From positions 3,524,001 through 3,588,000 of the forward strand of contig JACATO010000122.1 in the NCBI GenBank assembly GCA_018389105.1: a DNA stretch of 64,000 nt, written 5' to 3'. The DNA comes from Nautilus pompilius. Its lineage: Eukaryota > Mollusca > Cephalopoda > Nautilida > Nautilidae. The notes under the pieces were generated by a model that saw nothing but the letters and a program-made list of their open reading frames with translations, made no database searches and was not told where the DNA came from. The first letter of the stretch is position 1, and each line of letters begins with the position of its first letter. Made by a program: the position numbers and the translations under genes. Below are positions 43,692-58,849 of this stretch, piece by piece.

Positions 43692-45212
43692 TAAATATGC
43701 GTAACTGATTCATTTTTAAGATACTAAAAGCAATTAAATAAATGTTTTAAGTATCTGATAACGTATCTTAGTAGTATGGTTTTGTGTGTGGTACTAATCA
43801 AAAGCACGCACTCGGATATATAAATGATTATAATTCAATCACCAATAAAATATCACATAAATATATGTCAATTTATTAGCGGATATAATTATAATTTTAC
43901 TACCAGATCACTGTCAAAATTCCATGCATTTAAGAAAGATAGTTTCAAACTTTTGACAAAAAAAGAATTTATTTGTGAAAATATCTACTTTTACTTTTAA
44001 AGAAATATGTATCTGTGAGCCCATAATTATGACCACATGCGTATGTGCATAATATGTTATTGGTAAGTGAAAACGAAAATGTAACTCTTAGCTGATTTAG
44101 AGAAAAACATTAATTAAGTTTTAAGCAGTTAACGATAATTTAATACTGATTTCCACAAGGAACAGCACTTGCAATCAAGACGATGACTATTGATTATTAA
44201 AAGTTTAAGATTTTTTCTTGTATATAACCTTAAAATTCTAGAAAATGAATAAATTTGTTAATACCATTAAAGGCAAAACTAAAGTTTTTTTCTGTTAATA
44301 AATAAACTTTCTAAATTATTTTGAAATTTTCTTGATAAACATAAACTCTCATATTCGCTCTTATTTTTTAGGAAAAATTCTGTTGTTATCTCATGGTAGT
44401 TAAATTTACCATCTTTAGTGAAATAGCAGGAATCTAATCGAATCTACGGCGATAAGCTTGTCATGCCTTAAATAAACTAAGAATAAAATGACTTCTGTAC
44501 AAATTCACTATCACTTATTTACATGGATAACAGCATTTAATTCGAATGATGCTATATATAAATATAAATATATACGTACAAAATTCTTTAAATAAATTCT
44601 TCTCATGCAAATCTTACATACTCTTCTACTTCTCTTTAAGTTCATCTGCACCTGTAGACGAGAGAGATTGATCCGAAAGAAAATTACCTTACAACTGAGT
44701 GCTACTGCCAATAAAGGAAACGAGATAGTAGTACATTTTAAATGCCAATTCATGCTCTTTTATTTGTTACCGGAACCATGGACTGCTAGAATTTTCTGAT
44801 TTTGCTCCGCGTGCGCTCTTTCTTCACGGAAAGCTGCGCTAGTGTCGGACATCTTGTTGTGCTCAATACCAGCTGCACTGTTTCATGGCAAATTTTCTAA
44901 TAACCAACTCTCAATAAACTACGAGAGAAAATTAAAGATCCATCAATGTTTTCTAGCGTTGATCTTCCCTTTGCTGCTTATTGCGGCCGAATTGATTTAT
45001 GAGAGCTGTAATGGAGTGGCAAGAAAAATGGCGACCCGCTATCCACACTTCTAAAGATGACCAGTGGAAACGAGAGCATTTCCTGGGGTCCTGTCTACAA
45101 AATGCAAGGCGTAAACGCCAAGAAAGTGAACAGCTGCTAAGAGAATTTATTGTCTGGAGAGATTGAATTTATAATTGGTGGAATATAGAATATGGAGAAC
45201 ACTAACGTGCAC
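42248..45212. other. Intergenic sequence with a less AT-rich patch
   Basis: 42600-43090 is of higher complexity and begins, after TATA, with TGTGACGGTTCATGTGAACT at 42750, an LTR-like start. A U5-like tail and an AATAAA follow at 43162. No TG...CA pair with a matching target duplication was found, so a solo LTR is only a possibility. (GT)n runs are at 42552-42566 and 43662-43691. At 44.8-45.15 kb is another GC-richer patch with a 70-codon frame and no recognised family. Confidence 0.3.
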
Positions 45213-45534
45213 ACTGTAGTGGCCAAAATTATTCCACTACCTTATGTTTATAGAAAATATAGTGAATCTTCATTGTGTGCGTTATAATATATAAAAGCAT
45301 TTTAATTCATATTCATAAAATTTCGTACTAATCATTCTTAAATTAGTAATTTCTTCTAAAGAAGCAACTATAAGTAATAAATCAGTAAATTCACAGTTTG
45401 CTTTACTGACTAAATAATTTAATTTTCATGAAAGAAACACGTAAATAATACACTATTAAAAAGCATATAATATACCATAAAACAACAAAAACAAATTATT
45501 TTTGAGTAATGTAATAATTTTGGCTACAGCTGTA
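45213..45534. mobile_element. Tc1-type MITE candidate
   Basis: The left arm reads ACTGTAGTGGCCAAAATTAT (45213 onward). The right arm, on the minus strand from 45534, reads TACAGCTGTAGCCAAAATTA. The GCCAAAATTATT core is shared exactly, with a small gap in the outer part. About 320 bp long, with no coding capacity, fitting a nonautonomous Tc1-like element. Confidence 0.6.
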
Positions 45535-48500
45535 TGCTGGCAGACATTGTGAAGAAATGCGAATAATTATATTGCTTAAAATGATGCGCTCAAGCGAATA
45601 TCCCTTAAAATGAAATTGTGATCCTCATAAATATAAGATAAAGAAAAAATGTTCTTTCTTTTAATATTATGTGGCCAATTTGAAAGAGATGCGGAATATA
45701 GACAAATATAATTGACCTGAATCTCTCTACTGATTTGTTAACAGTTTCAGAAAGCTAAATCATTTCAAAATAAGCTAAATGGAAGTAAACTCTGCAAAAA
45801 TGTTTTTAAGCGACTCTAGACATGGAATTTCAAAATTGGAAATCTCCGCTGTTTTTTTAAAACCCTCTGTAAAATTAGTTGTGTATAATGTTGTTTTGCA
45901 TAAAACAGTTTATTAATTCTCAGGTTCAGTAAAATATTATTATTAATAATTATTAAACAAGTATCGATTAAAAGCTGAACTTCACCCTATCAATCGAAGT
46001 GGCACTAGCAAAATATTTATCTAAAAAATGTTTTTCTGACAGTGATGAACTGAAGTAAAAGATATAGCAATGTAGAAAAATTGTCATTGTAAATATTTTA
46101 TCTGGATTTTCATTTTGAAAAAATGATGACGAATTTAGGCTGAATTCATTAATTTGTAAAAACTTTTTATACACCAAAATATAATTTACAGTATGTAATA
46201 AATAAAAATTTCATTTCTTCTCATTTTTATAATAGATAATTCTTACACTTTAGAAAATTTATAATTGTTTCGAAGCAAAATAGAGATGCATCTCCTTCAG
46301 TATGAAAATATGATATAAATATACTAGGAAAATAGCCTTCAATATCCAAACCGTTTTCTTTTTATTAAATGAGTTAAACTTTATCGTTCCTCTCATGTGT
46401 AATAGAGTCATTTCACTGTAGTTAATAAATAATATTACCATCGAAAATCTATTTTCAAATAAAGTAAGTAAAATTTCAAAAGAATATTTTTTCGACTTAA
46501 ACACTCATGCGTAATTATTGGCCTGTATTATTTGTTGATTCGTGAGAATTATTTATTTAATTAAATATAGCAAGAAAAATCAGAAAAATTAACAAATATC
46601 TGGAAATCAAAAGAAATATTTGTTTTTTCTTGGCTTAAAAAGTGTAATCTCTTCATTATTAGGAAAAAAAACCGAAAATGTATAACTGAGAAAAACATTA
46701 ATGAAAATAAAGGACGAACAAGTAAGAAACAGTCTGCTTTGCTTAAAACAAAAGTTTATCATTAACCTATAAAACAAAATAATCTTGGAGTTAATATGTT
46801 CACCCCTGTTGTGTATTTTCTTTCGTATATTGCTTCAACTATTATTTGCTTTTCAAGCCTTGGCCGCTACAGACTTAGAAAAAAGTATGGAAATTTTACA
46901 AAGGAATAGATATTGTCCATATATATTTTTCAGAGTGAAAAATGTTACTTAAAATTAAAGAAAGATTCTGTTCGATTTTAGCAAATCAGATTCTCACAGC
47001 AAAAATTCTACTTATCTTGTCAGGGAAAAATAATTTGCATTTTTGTTTTGTCTATATTGTTTTCCCAGTTCAGATAAAGCTTTAACTCCCTTTTCTTTAA
47101 AAGTTATAGGTTTCATTGATATTAATAACCCAGTGGCAAAGGACTGCGCAGCCCAGCACCTAGGCAGACATTTACCGAACAATTTAAAGCTATTTTCTGC
47201 TCATAACTCAACCTGATTTCCTTTTTTTGTTTTTTGGAGGTATTTTTCCTAAAGTAATCCAGCGATGATAGACAATCGGACGTTTTAAATCCTTACTAAA
47301 CTGGAAAAATCCGGGTCCTATAACGAAGAGATTTTTTAAATGTTTAATCTGAAATAAATCATAATAATTTAAATCTAACTTATTTTAAACTATAACAAAA
47401 TAAAATAGTAAAATAAAGAAAAACTGACTAATTAAAATTTTAAGTCATAATGTTTCTTTCCTAAATCAGATAACAGAATCCGAGTTAGTAAATGCTTTTT
47501 AAAATAGACCAAACTGATCTTTGAAAGAAAATTAACTTGGCTTAATATAACTTTTATGACTTCTGTTTCTATTAACACCTGTAGTTAATGTTCTACCCAC
47601 ACAAACGACATCAGGGGAAAACATTATTTGCTATCTGCGCGGTTACTACATTGATAATACAAAGCTGGATCTAGCATTTTTCGATTAGAGCGGACAATGA
47701 CGCCTAAAATAAGTGAGAGACTTTCTGTTTCTTCAGTCGCAAAGATATTTTTTTATATATTAACACTAATATAAAATTTGTTTATCTGCTCAATTGATAC
47801 CATTTATTTAAAAGATAATGGAATACTAAAATGTTAGCACATTTTTTGGAAAGGTATAGCCCAACAGATTGCCTCTCCAACAGTGCCGGGCCTATAATAA
47901 CATTTTCCCTTTAATTTAAGTAGATATTAGAACACTAAATATGTATATTTATACAGTTTTAAGAATATAAATATTTAAAATCAATATTTTATTATTAAAC
48001 TGAATTTTTATCATTTTGTTAATTATTTTTTAAATTATTTTACAGCATATGCTTTGTTTATTATATGTAAAACGGCTGTTATTTTAATATATTTTATTCA
48101 TATGTGCAGAAATAATCCAAACGTATTGCTTAACAAATATAATTTTTAAAAATATCCAATTTTCTGTAAAGTATAAAGTTTTTTTAAAAAATAAACAGTT
48201 AAACTTTACGCCTTAGTCACATCTTTACACTTTAAATTGAACCGCTGTTTAAAATTATTAATAATGTGTATTCTTTCTGTGTTCGTTGAATGACAAGAGA
48301 ATGATTTCTACTGTTTTACATTTATAATAGTATTTAATAAATATACTATTGTTTCGATTAGCCTTTTTAATCATTAAGATTTATTCGTTCTTCGAGCATC
48401 CGTGATAGAATAGACTATGACTGTGACGAATTCTAAAGGTATAAAAAATTGTATGTAATTAAAATAAACAATTGTAGCAATGAAAATATTAAAAAAAACA

Positions 48501-51500
48501 TTTATGAGACAAAATAGTTAAAAATTTCTCTAAAATTAATTGCAATTTGTGGGGTTTGTGCTCTTTTTCTACAGAAAACGGGAAATACTCTGAAAGCTAA
48601 CAGAAAGAGTGGTGCGTTCAGCTCTAGAAAGGAAATAAAATTAGCTGCCGCAGGACATTGAAAATAGTAAAATCAATATCCATAAAAATGTTCAAGTTTA
48701 TACATGTCAAAGTTTATTTACGCAACATAAAGAAAGTTAAAAGGGAATAGTTTTTGAAATTTTAAGATACAATCTATTAAATAATTATTTACTTTGCATT
48801 CGGTAGTGTTTAATTTCAATGGATGCTCATATTTAATTTGCAATTTTACGTGGTAAAATAAAAAAGAACTATATCCTGAAATGTCTGCACACATATTTTT
48901 CAGTCATCTGCAGTATGTGCAATAAGTAAAGCTTATATTTAAAGCTACCAATTAAATATTCCAAGAGAATATCTTGAAGAAAATAACCTTGTTTCATCAG
49001 AATGTGAAAGTAATTTTATTGTGAAGCATTTTGTCACGTATATATTTTTTGAAGTCATATGTAACAGATGTGTATGAAAAAGGTGTATTTTACTAGACTG
49101 CCCAATTATAGCCAATAATAATATTTTACTTGTGTTCAAGTGCAAACATTTAAATATATACTGCTTTTATAAGCGTAAAAATTATTTTTATTAAATATTC
49201 TGCTTGATTAGACTTCTCGTATATATTGGATTTAGAGTTGTTTATAATAATACGTCAAATTCTCTATATTCAGTGACGGAAATGTACTTTTTATTGTTGT
49301 CGTAACTGTATGATTTTAATGTTAATCACAGATAGAGAATTTAATAAAAATAATGACATCGGTAATAAGTCGTAAAAATAAATAACTTCTTTAGTGAAAA
49401 AAAATTCATTTTGAGCCAAACTTCAGGACATATTTGAAGCTGTTCGTATGAGTAATAGACGAATACTTATTGAAATTAAAGGAAACCAATTGCAAGTCGC
49501 AACAAATACGCAAGGTATCACAAAAACTTGACGTTCTGTTTCCTGTGTACCTGGACAGTCTTCTAAAGTATGAAGAATGCTATTTTTTTATTAAATGAAG
49601 CGCATAGATGTTAGAATTTCTGTCGAAGGCTTTAGATCACAGAAACAACAAGAAAAAACAAAATGTAAAACTAATAAATTAATAATTTCATGCTCATTTC
49701 GTATTGGCCCATGGCTGTAATCGACATAATACTATTTTCTTTTAATTACTCCTGAGGCAACAAAACAGCATGTAGTTAGTGGAACAAACGTAATAAGCAC
49801 AAAAAGTATATATTTCAATAAACCGACGAAGCATCAGAAAAGTACGTAAAGACCTTTGATGACTGCCTAGTGTAGCTTCAAATCGGGTTAAGGAATAGAT
49901 ATCAGCTTGAAAGAAAGTCATCAGACAAAGCGATTTCTAAATGTATTAGCTTTGCACCTAAACATTTCTATGCTTTTTCGGTCGTACGTCTTTGCTTATC
50001 ACGATTTATCAGCGTTTGAGTGAGTAGCTGAGTCTATTTAATTACCATGAAACTGTTACTAATTCCGAACACTTTAAATCGGTCGTTTTTTTTTTTTTGC
50101 AGTAAATTGATCGCTTGTATCGAGACACATAATAAAAGAGCTTTTCACAGCAACCCGTGATCCTTAGCAATTTTGAGGCAGAGACAAACATACGGAGCAC
50201 AGATATTACCTAACAATGGGTTGAACTTGGTACTGGTAATATTAAAATGAAGTATGTCAGAAACTTTCATTTTACTACAAAATATAACACACAACGTTGG
50301 AGACATAGGATGCACGTAAAAACATGAAAACTTTTAAAATGCCACGAGTTAGAAAGTTATTATAAATCTCAACATATTTATATTTGTATAGATCTTTATA
50401 TCTGATAACCGATCTTTATATCTAATCGACGTTTGAATCATTTGATTTCAAAGTGATCTCTATGAGAAAATAAGCGCCTAACAAATCAACTTTAAAAATA
50501 GACAAAAAGAAAAGAAACAATGAACGAGGCAGACTGACCGCCACTATCCATTAATCTACTACTCTACGTTAATACTCCTGTTAGCAGCTGTCGTTTTGAT
50601 AAAAGAAAATCGTTGGTTAAATGACAACGGTCTAAACTTATCAATCCATCTGTTATGTTTATTAAAAGTTTAAGAATCCTTTTGCTTGATTAAATTTATC
50701 CAAAATCTTTAATATATAGTTTTAAAACAGACTAATATCACAAGAGAATAATGTTCAATGCTTCAAAATCCATCAGTTACAAACTAAATGCTTTCCATTC
50801 TTTAGGTTTTAAAACCGATTACAAACTGCATAGGACAATACTGATTAAAACTGCTTTCAGTAGGAACAGGTGTTCATGAATCGTATTTAAATGACAACAG
50901 TTAAACAGTTAATATATAAAAGCATACAAGTATTTGTCTTATTTTAAATTATTATAAATTTCAAAAGAAAATTATATATTAGCTGAATATCTGTTTACCT
51001 AGATACCACGCATCCATCATCGACCATATTTTACTTTTCCACATATGTTTCATATGTAGTTTGTATGAACCTTTATATAAAATCATTAAATACAACTTTA
51101 TTCTCCACTCTTTGAAATATAAAATTAGGAATTTCAGAATTAACGTGTTACAACTGGTATTTATTAATTCACATTATCTGTATAGTATATTGACCTTCAT
51201 AAGTAAGACTGTTTTTGCTACACAATTATTATTTGCATAGTAATATAAATAATTAAAATCATATTTTATAATATATATATACCAGATATTTAATATCATA
51301 TAAATATGTTATAAAGCCGGTTCTTTAATTACTCTTGGTATCAAGAAAAATCCGGATATTTTATAAATTGTATTTAACATCTCCTTTAATCTTAAATTAT
51401 CGTCTTTATTTGTACATTTGGTACCTCTGTCTTATCCAATGTCTTGTCATTTTATGCGTTCCATTTCTTCTTAGTAGTTATATATACTTGCGACCATACA

Positions 51501-54500
51501 TGTGAACTTTCCAAAGAATTCAATAAAAGTCTTGTATAATATAAGTTAGAAAATAATTTTTTATAAGTTTTAACATTCAAATCATGTGCCTATATATACA
51601 AGTTACTACATGCATTCATTCTGTAATCTACTTATGAGAAATGAGATATTTTATTGTGTTAAGAAAAATGTAAAATTATTTAACAATTTTTATTCAGATA
51701 CTTGAAACTTAACATATCTTCCAAAAATGTTAAAAATTAGAAATATGTTCCAAACCAGCATGCGTGACTAAAAGAAATATCAGTTGCACACAAATCATCA
51801 CCAATATTTTTATATCAAAGACAGAAAGTTTGCCAAATCATTTTAACTTTCTACTTCATTGTTAAATAATGTTCACTCTCGGGCACTCAGTAGCAGTTTC
51901 AAGCTTTTTTCATGCTACATTTATTTGAGTATATAAATAGTGTTTCAATAACTTTTTAAATATTAACAATATGGAATGCCAAATTTATGAAATTTAGATT
52001 CCTAAAATGAAATCATTATTAAAGATTAAGACCTATAGTTAATCGATCCCAAATGATTGATTAGTGAGCGTTGTTATTACTTTAATAGAACATATATAGG
52101 AATAGTTTACTGATAACCCAACAAAAATGGCATATACATAGTTTAATTTGTTATTATGCTATTTTTGTATTGAAGCTTTCTTAAATAAAAGATATACTCG
52201 CTCAGTGGTTAGTCACTTCGTCAACCGTTAGAAATAAACCTATTAAAACAACTACAATATGGATAATTCTTTAAGAGGTTAGTTTGTTTTAAATGCTAAT
52301 ATTAAACCATGATAGGTCATGTTAGCGCTGCAAAGATGCCGAGCTCCAGTTGGTTTGCCTGTAATCGAATATCTTGCTCAAAAGGTTAAGTTAATCAAAG
52401 ATAGCTCTGGATACGATACTGAAAAGATTTATCCTGCAGCATGCCATGATTATAAAATACCGCTGTTTTAACAGCACTTGTTTCATGTATCACCTTTGTC
52501 CTGACAGAAACTTTTTTTGATGACAATTGCCAAATATCTATAATTATCTCAAGTATACGAACAAATAGCTTGACCGAAGAGTCATTATTATTTGTTTAAT
52601 GACTGCCTTAACAAAACCGAAAGTTATTTCTGCATTCAATTTATTATCTTTATCAGTATTTTATTTTAAATTATTTTTAAAGATGTTTCTGCTGTATAAA
52701 AATTCGCTTCATCTTAAAAAATACAGCAAATATAACAAAATAATTTAATACTTACAGATATTATATATTCACTGTAAAAAATTCTAAAGAACATCATATT
52801 TATGATTTGTATATTGTGTCCACAAATTGTATTCATTATCTTCCTGAACGTTTTATAAACAATTATTTTATAAAAAAGAGTAAAATATAACAAAGTGCAT
52901 TACAATCGCATTGAAAAATAAATAGGATATTTTTAGTAGCTATGAGCAAAAAAAAATTCAGTAAATCCCCTTCATCTTTAATTAATTTTATTAATAATTA
53001 TTTTTATATGTTTAATTATTTTTATATGTTTAATTTTTATTTTACCTTATGTGCCAGAGAGCGCTATGTTAAAAAAATTCAAGTAATTAAAATTCACAAA
53101 CTTTGAAAACTGGTAAATTCTATACAAAAGGAATTAAATGTGCTCACTGGTTGAGAAGGGACCACTTTCCTACTACTGATCTATATCTTGTAGTAAAAGA
53201 TGGAACAGATGAAAGATATTTTCGTCTTGTAAACATATGGTGACAACAATCTGTAACATTTATTTATAAATAAACACTAGTTTTTATGTTACCAAAACTC
53301 CTTGTAATTCCTTAATGTAATTAATTTCTTTTATTTTAGTAAGAATCACAAGAATATTTTATTTACACATTTGTTCATCAGATTTTATCAGCTTCTTGAT
53401 TTTCTCTAAAAGCTCGTTGAAGCATCTTCAGAAGAAAATATCCCAAATTAGTGTTTCATTTTAGAAGCTGCTTTAGTATAAATTTTATGTTTTAAGTGTT
53501 TATTTTATCTTTAAAAAATATTTTAGCTATTGTATGAATATATCAGCAAATGCATTGTTTAAACATTTTTGAAAATAATATAAAAAGGCATTTCCCGCGT
53601 TTTGTAACATTTCTTTCGCACTTGTACTTTTTAAATAACGACAATTTTGCTCCTTAATCTGGTATCATTTTCAGATTTATGTGCAACACTGGCTCTCTTA
53701 TTTCTACATTTTTTATTTGTAAATTCATAAAAATAACCAGCCTTGTATTTATATTCATCATTCAACAGTTTTAATGTATCTTAAAATAATGATATAATTT
53801 TCGTCTCAACAATGGGAGTTTTTCCATAATTCATGTGAACAGTTTATTAGTGAATATATTTACCTCTAAAAGTAGTATATGGGAGGTGGAAAATATATGC
53901 ATAGAAAAGTGTGCTGTAATATGCTTCGACTGAAACTTCCAACAAAAGGACTGAAACAATATTTTTTTAAAATTATTTCCTTAGTCAATTAAAAATTATA
54001 GCCACCAGTTTTTATTTCAAACTAATAGAAATTAGATTTAAGAAAATATTATATTACAAATATCGTCGTGAAAGCATACTTTTAAATATCATTAAAACAG
54101 TTTTCTTTTTTATTTTTTTCAGGATCTGTCTGAAAAAATTCATCTTTAATTACTAATCAAAAGAACCTTAAACCGTCTTTACGATGTATTCAGATGACAT
54201 TCATTATCTGTTATATCTAAAACTATGCAGTTACCAAGTACAAATGGTACTTTGCTTTCTTTCTTTTTTAATGTTTAATTGAAGTAATTGTATTCTTTTT
54301 ATCTCGTAGATGGTTTAAGCTTCTAGTGCAGAGTTTTCTACAATAGAGTTTGCATAACAAAGTTTCCTCGAGTCTTTCACTTAAACCAAAGAATATATTT
54401 CGTACATTTCTCGAAAAATAAGAGCAAAATTGTGCATGAAAACAGTTAAAGATTTCATAAATTTGTCATATATCATGCAAATTCAGATATTATTTTCCTA

Positions 54501-57500
54501 AAGTAACAGTATATATCTACATTTGCGCTTGATTTAATTGCTTTAAATTAAGTATTCAAAAGTAGCAAATCTTTTTAAAACAAAACAATTTTTAGAAACT
54601 GGGAAAATATTTTAGTCTTTGGATCATTAGTGACTGATGTCTTTTATGAATAATTGACAAGGACAATGTTCTTTGATGTCTTGAATACTAAAGAAGCCAA
54701 AACTGATTAATCTTTTCTTTCTTGATTTGATAAAAAAAATTGTGCATAAGAATAATTATAAAATGTTTCCGAAAAGATAATTTTCGCAAGCTCTACAACA
54801 GGTGCAAAGAAACCAAAAATTGAATTTAAAAGACTAGATTTGCATGTTTTACCAGAATTAACAATAGTCTGTTTCTAGATACTTTTCAGCACACGCCTCA
54901 AACAGATAGGAAAGAGAACTTGAGTAAAATGATTCACTGTATCAAGACTTGAAGTATTATTTGCAACCAGTTCTGTCAACCGGAAGCTGTATTGTTATCA
55001 TAACGTTCACTGCAGCGTTAATTTTGCAGTAGTTACTACAGAGCGGAAATAATTATCCAGGACTAAAGTGCCTCCAGACATTAAGATAGCACCTCAATGA
55101 TTCATAGTAAATGTTACCAGTATAATTTTATTATCTGAAATAAACAAATATTTAGCTGGATATGTCTTCTTTTGTGGCGTTTCATACAAAAATATAGCAG
55201 CCCTAATTATATGAAAATCATGACCGCGTTTTATTGATCACTGGAAATATAGATCTGTGATTGACTGAACCGAGATTAATTGCAAAAAGACCAACACATA
55301 TTGTATGTATGATCACGGTTTACAAAAATAATGAAAGAAAATGTATCTTCTAAATAAATAGATAATATCTTTGTGGCTGCTTTTGGTGACATTTATTAAA
55401 TATTTAATTTAAATCTTATTAACTAATAGTTACAGATAATTTACTATTAGATAATATATAATTATTTTCTGAAATACCAGAATTCTAATAAGTATACTAC
55501 ACATATTTAATGAAGACAATGCCAAATGCAACGTTTTATCTGATATCATACAGTTCGGATTCCCAATATTTTTTATTGTTCTGTTGGGTAAAACCAATGG
55601 TAGCAAATGCTTGATAATACAAATTGTTGTAAACTAACATAAAGGTGACGTAAAATCAACGCAAAATATTAAAATAATGCTGTCTAAATTTTTATAAAAT
55701 AAGGAAATTGTCATTTTTTATTGATTCAATCTTTTTATTCTCATACAAAAGTAATGCTTTTTATTTAATATACAAAGTAACAACTGGATCGAAAGATATA
55801 TTTATGTCATGGCTTGTTATCCCGCTGAGTGTTTCTATTCGATATGGTTGCTGTTGTGTCGAATAAAAATATGTAATGTTTTTTTCTGGATCATGAATCC
55901 TTAATTTATAACATACGAATATAACATTGCTAAAGTATTTGTCTCCAATGAGCTTGTGAAAGATGCAGAATATGCTAAATTGTAGTAGGTAAAAACGAAA
56001 AAACAAAAACAAACAAACATAATTATTAATTTAATGACCAGTTATCCTTAACTACTGAGGACAATCGCAATTATTACATGGATTCTAAGCATCAGTAAGG
56101 TATATACTACGAAAATGTGAATGAGATTTGATACACAAACGAAATGATGTAAATATATTCTGTAGTATTTAATCTGCACACAAAAACCTGGATCCGGTTA
56201 ATATTACGCAATATATTCACGGACACCTTGTGAAAATGCCAGGAAAAAAATTAGAAAGTTTTTTCTATATGAAGAAATATAAAATTAAATATTTCTTTAA
56301 AATTTTAGGGGGAAGGGGTTATTTAAATTTGCTAAATCTTTATAATGCATTAATTATTAAATCATTTTCTAATTGTGAAATGTTTAATGATTTTATGTTT
56401 ATATTTACATTAATTTTTTCGCTATTGTCGATTTTTATTGATTTTCGGATTAAAGATTCACCATTCATATTGTAAGAAAGATTACTCTTATTGACATACT
56501 TTTTACCTATGATTTTCTACAAGATAACTGATAAGTTCCAATATTAATTATAAAACATTAATTGCTAATAGTATTATTATTTTCGTGCAATCATTAAAAT
56601 AGAACTTTTTACAAATAGCATCTCCAAATTATGCAATTAAATGTAAAAGAAAAATTAGAACATTAGAAAATATATAAAGAAATAGAAGATAAAATTGGTT
56701 TAATAAAGTTTATCTAATGGTTGTATAGAGCAGGTCTACTAATGAAATGTGTATTTTATTAATTTGTTGAATCTTCCGTAGATTTATTGAGGAAAACTGT
56801 ACCAGCAGAAAATGTGTGAAACAGTAAATAGAAATTCAGTCAGGATAAACTATGTAATCTTTCACCAAGAGAAGTAAGTGCACTCTCTATCGACTGTTTC
56901 ATGATTTTAGAGACCACCCTATTTGTTCTCTTAAATGCAGCTGATTGGGTTTTTCTTTCATGATACATCTAGGCCGGTTATTATAATCAATAAACATCAT
57001 CGACTTCATCGACAATCGTTTATCTTTTTTTGCTTAGCGGGAAAATTAACTAACTGTTGCACCGCTGAATTGCAGAAACAGATATATTCTGAAGTAGCTG
57101 TGTGCATTTTCATTGTGTTCTAGCCGGTACAACATACCACCAAAGTCCTCATAACTATAAACTTAATTTTGCTTTTATTTTATTTTTTTTCTGTTTAATT
57201 TTAAAACAACTTAATTTGAAAATAAATGTATTATTAGGTAAAATGTTTTGCTTATACTTTAGATGAGCAGTAATTTTGTTCAACTGAGCTATTTTTAATT
57301 GATGCTAATCTTTACGAAATTCGGATTGTTAATTTAATTGTTTATCCATTAAAAGTTTTTCCGCGTCCTTAAAAATTAAAAAAATAAACTAGAGAAAAAT
57401 AGTAGCTGAAAATTTACTGAATTAATTTTGATCTTAAAATAAGGACAGCCTAAAGGTGGGTACGTTTAGCTTGAAACTGTTATAAATAAAAGATAAAACA

Positions 57501-58849
57501 AAAATGTCTAATTGGAATTGTTTGAAATATTTTTAGAATATAAACCTAAAAACAAAAATAAAAACTGGCATAATTTAAGTTATTTTTTTTCAAAATTAAA
57601 TGTATTTTTCTGTTTAAAATTTAGCATACACATAGCATATGATTTTAAAGATATTCATTCCGCAAAATTTCATGAGACACTAAGAAGACGATTTATTTGA
57701 TAACATTTTTGTTCGAAGTTCTTATTGATTTTCTTTACGGGTAATATACGATGAATGCCGATATAGAAAAATAACTTTTTACGCTCATCCCAAAGCAGAT
57801 TATAAACATGTAAAAGAGTTTTCTTGTGATATTGCCTCAGGGAAAAATTATGAAAGCTATTGCTCCAGAATTTCTAACTAAAATTAAATAAATCAATCAA
57901 ATAAATAAGAAGAGCGTGTTGAATTTAAATAGAATATTTTTGTAAGTTAAATTTTCGAACATTCTGCATTTTATATAACACATTTTTCTCTATTTTGAAG
58001 ACAAATGTATTAGAATATGCATTTCTATTGTTTTTCATAATACATACTTTAAAAGTGAATCGCTATCAAAGTTTTTTCTATTGTCTTATTTTAAAGAATT
58101 CACATTTACAATGTAAATAAACTACAAACATTAATTTTAAAATTACAGTAACTATAACATTTTTTTAACGTAAAACGTTGTATCATGAAATAAAATTGTC
58201 TAGTTTGTTTCATACATCTTTGCAAACAAAAAAAATATAACTTGCCTGAAACTGAAATTTCCGGATAAAACTCTATCTATATTAATTGAATTGGTATCTT
58301 AGCTATTTACTTTGATATCTTAGAGTTTTGAATTCGAAACAGATCTTACAGCCTCTGCTAAGAGACCATTTTTCTTGTTCCTCTTTACCTCTGAAACATT
58401 CTTTTCTTTTGAAACTGAATTGTTTTATCTGAAAATTTCATTTGTGATTGTTACCGCTTCTCTTCGTTTTTATTTCAAGATAGAATGTGTATATGAAAAC
58501 AAAGTGATGAAAAAATGTTCTTTGAATATACATTTGCTACTCACTTTATTTTGATCTATGTACCCTTTAAAAGTTAAGCTGCACCTGAACTGCAGATGCA
58601 AATTAGGCTGATTAGATGATGTTACAAATTATCCCTGCTGCAATATATGTGATTCAGACAAGTACACGTTCAGTTACTATTACAAACGTGGGAAAAGGTA
58701 AAAAAAAAAAACATTTCAGCTTTCGAAAGAACTATAACAGTTTGTGCATGTCTAGTAAGAGTCACAGTATTCAAAACAGTTTTGTTGGTAAGCTTAAATA
58801 CATCGGTCATTTTAATTTATTAGCTTGAAAAAAGTAAAGAAAATGTCTG
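45535..58849. other. Gene desert
   Basis: 13 kb of strongly AT-rich DNA with no recognised gene, RNA or complete mobile element. Reading frames are short and biased to Lys, Asn, Ile and Phe codons, as expected by chance. A tRNA-like word near 52200 (GCTCAGTGGTTAGTCACTTC) has no matching B box at the right distance. Confidence 0.45.

Noticed and set aside
43655..43692. TATATATATGTGTGTG tail recalling cephalopod SINE tails
   Set aside because: No SINE head or body is adjacent; it is a simple (TA)n-(GT)n run and cannot be used to assign the host to cephalopods.
52195..52225. tRNA-like word GCTCAGTGGTTAGTCACTTC
   Set aside because: No B box at the required distance and no closing stem, so chance or unrecognisable decay.
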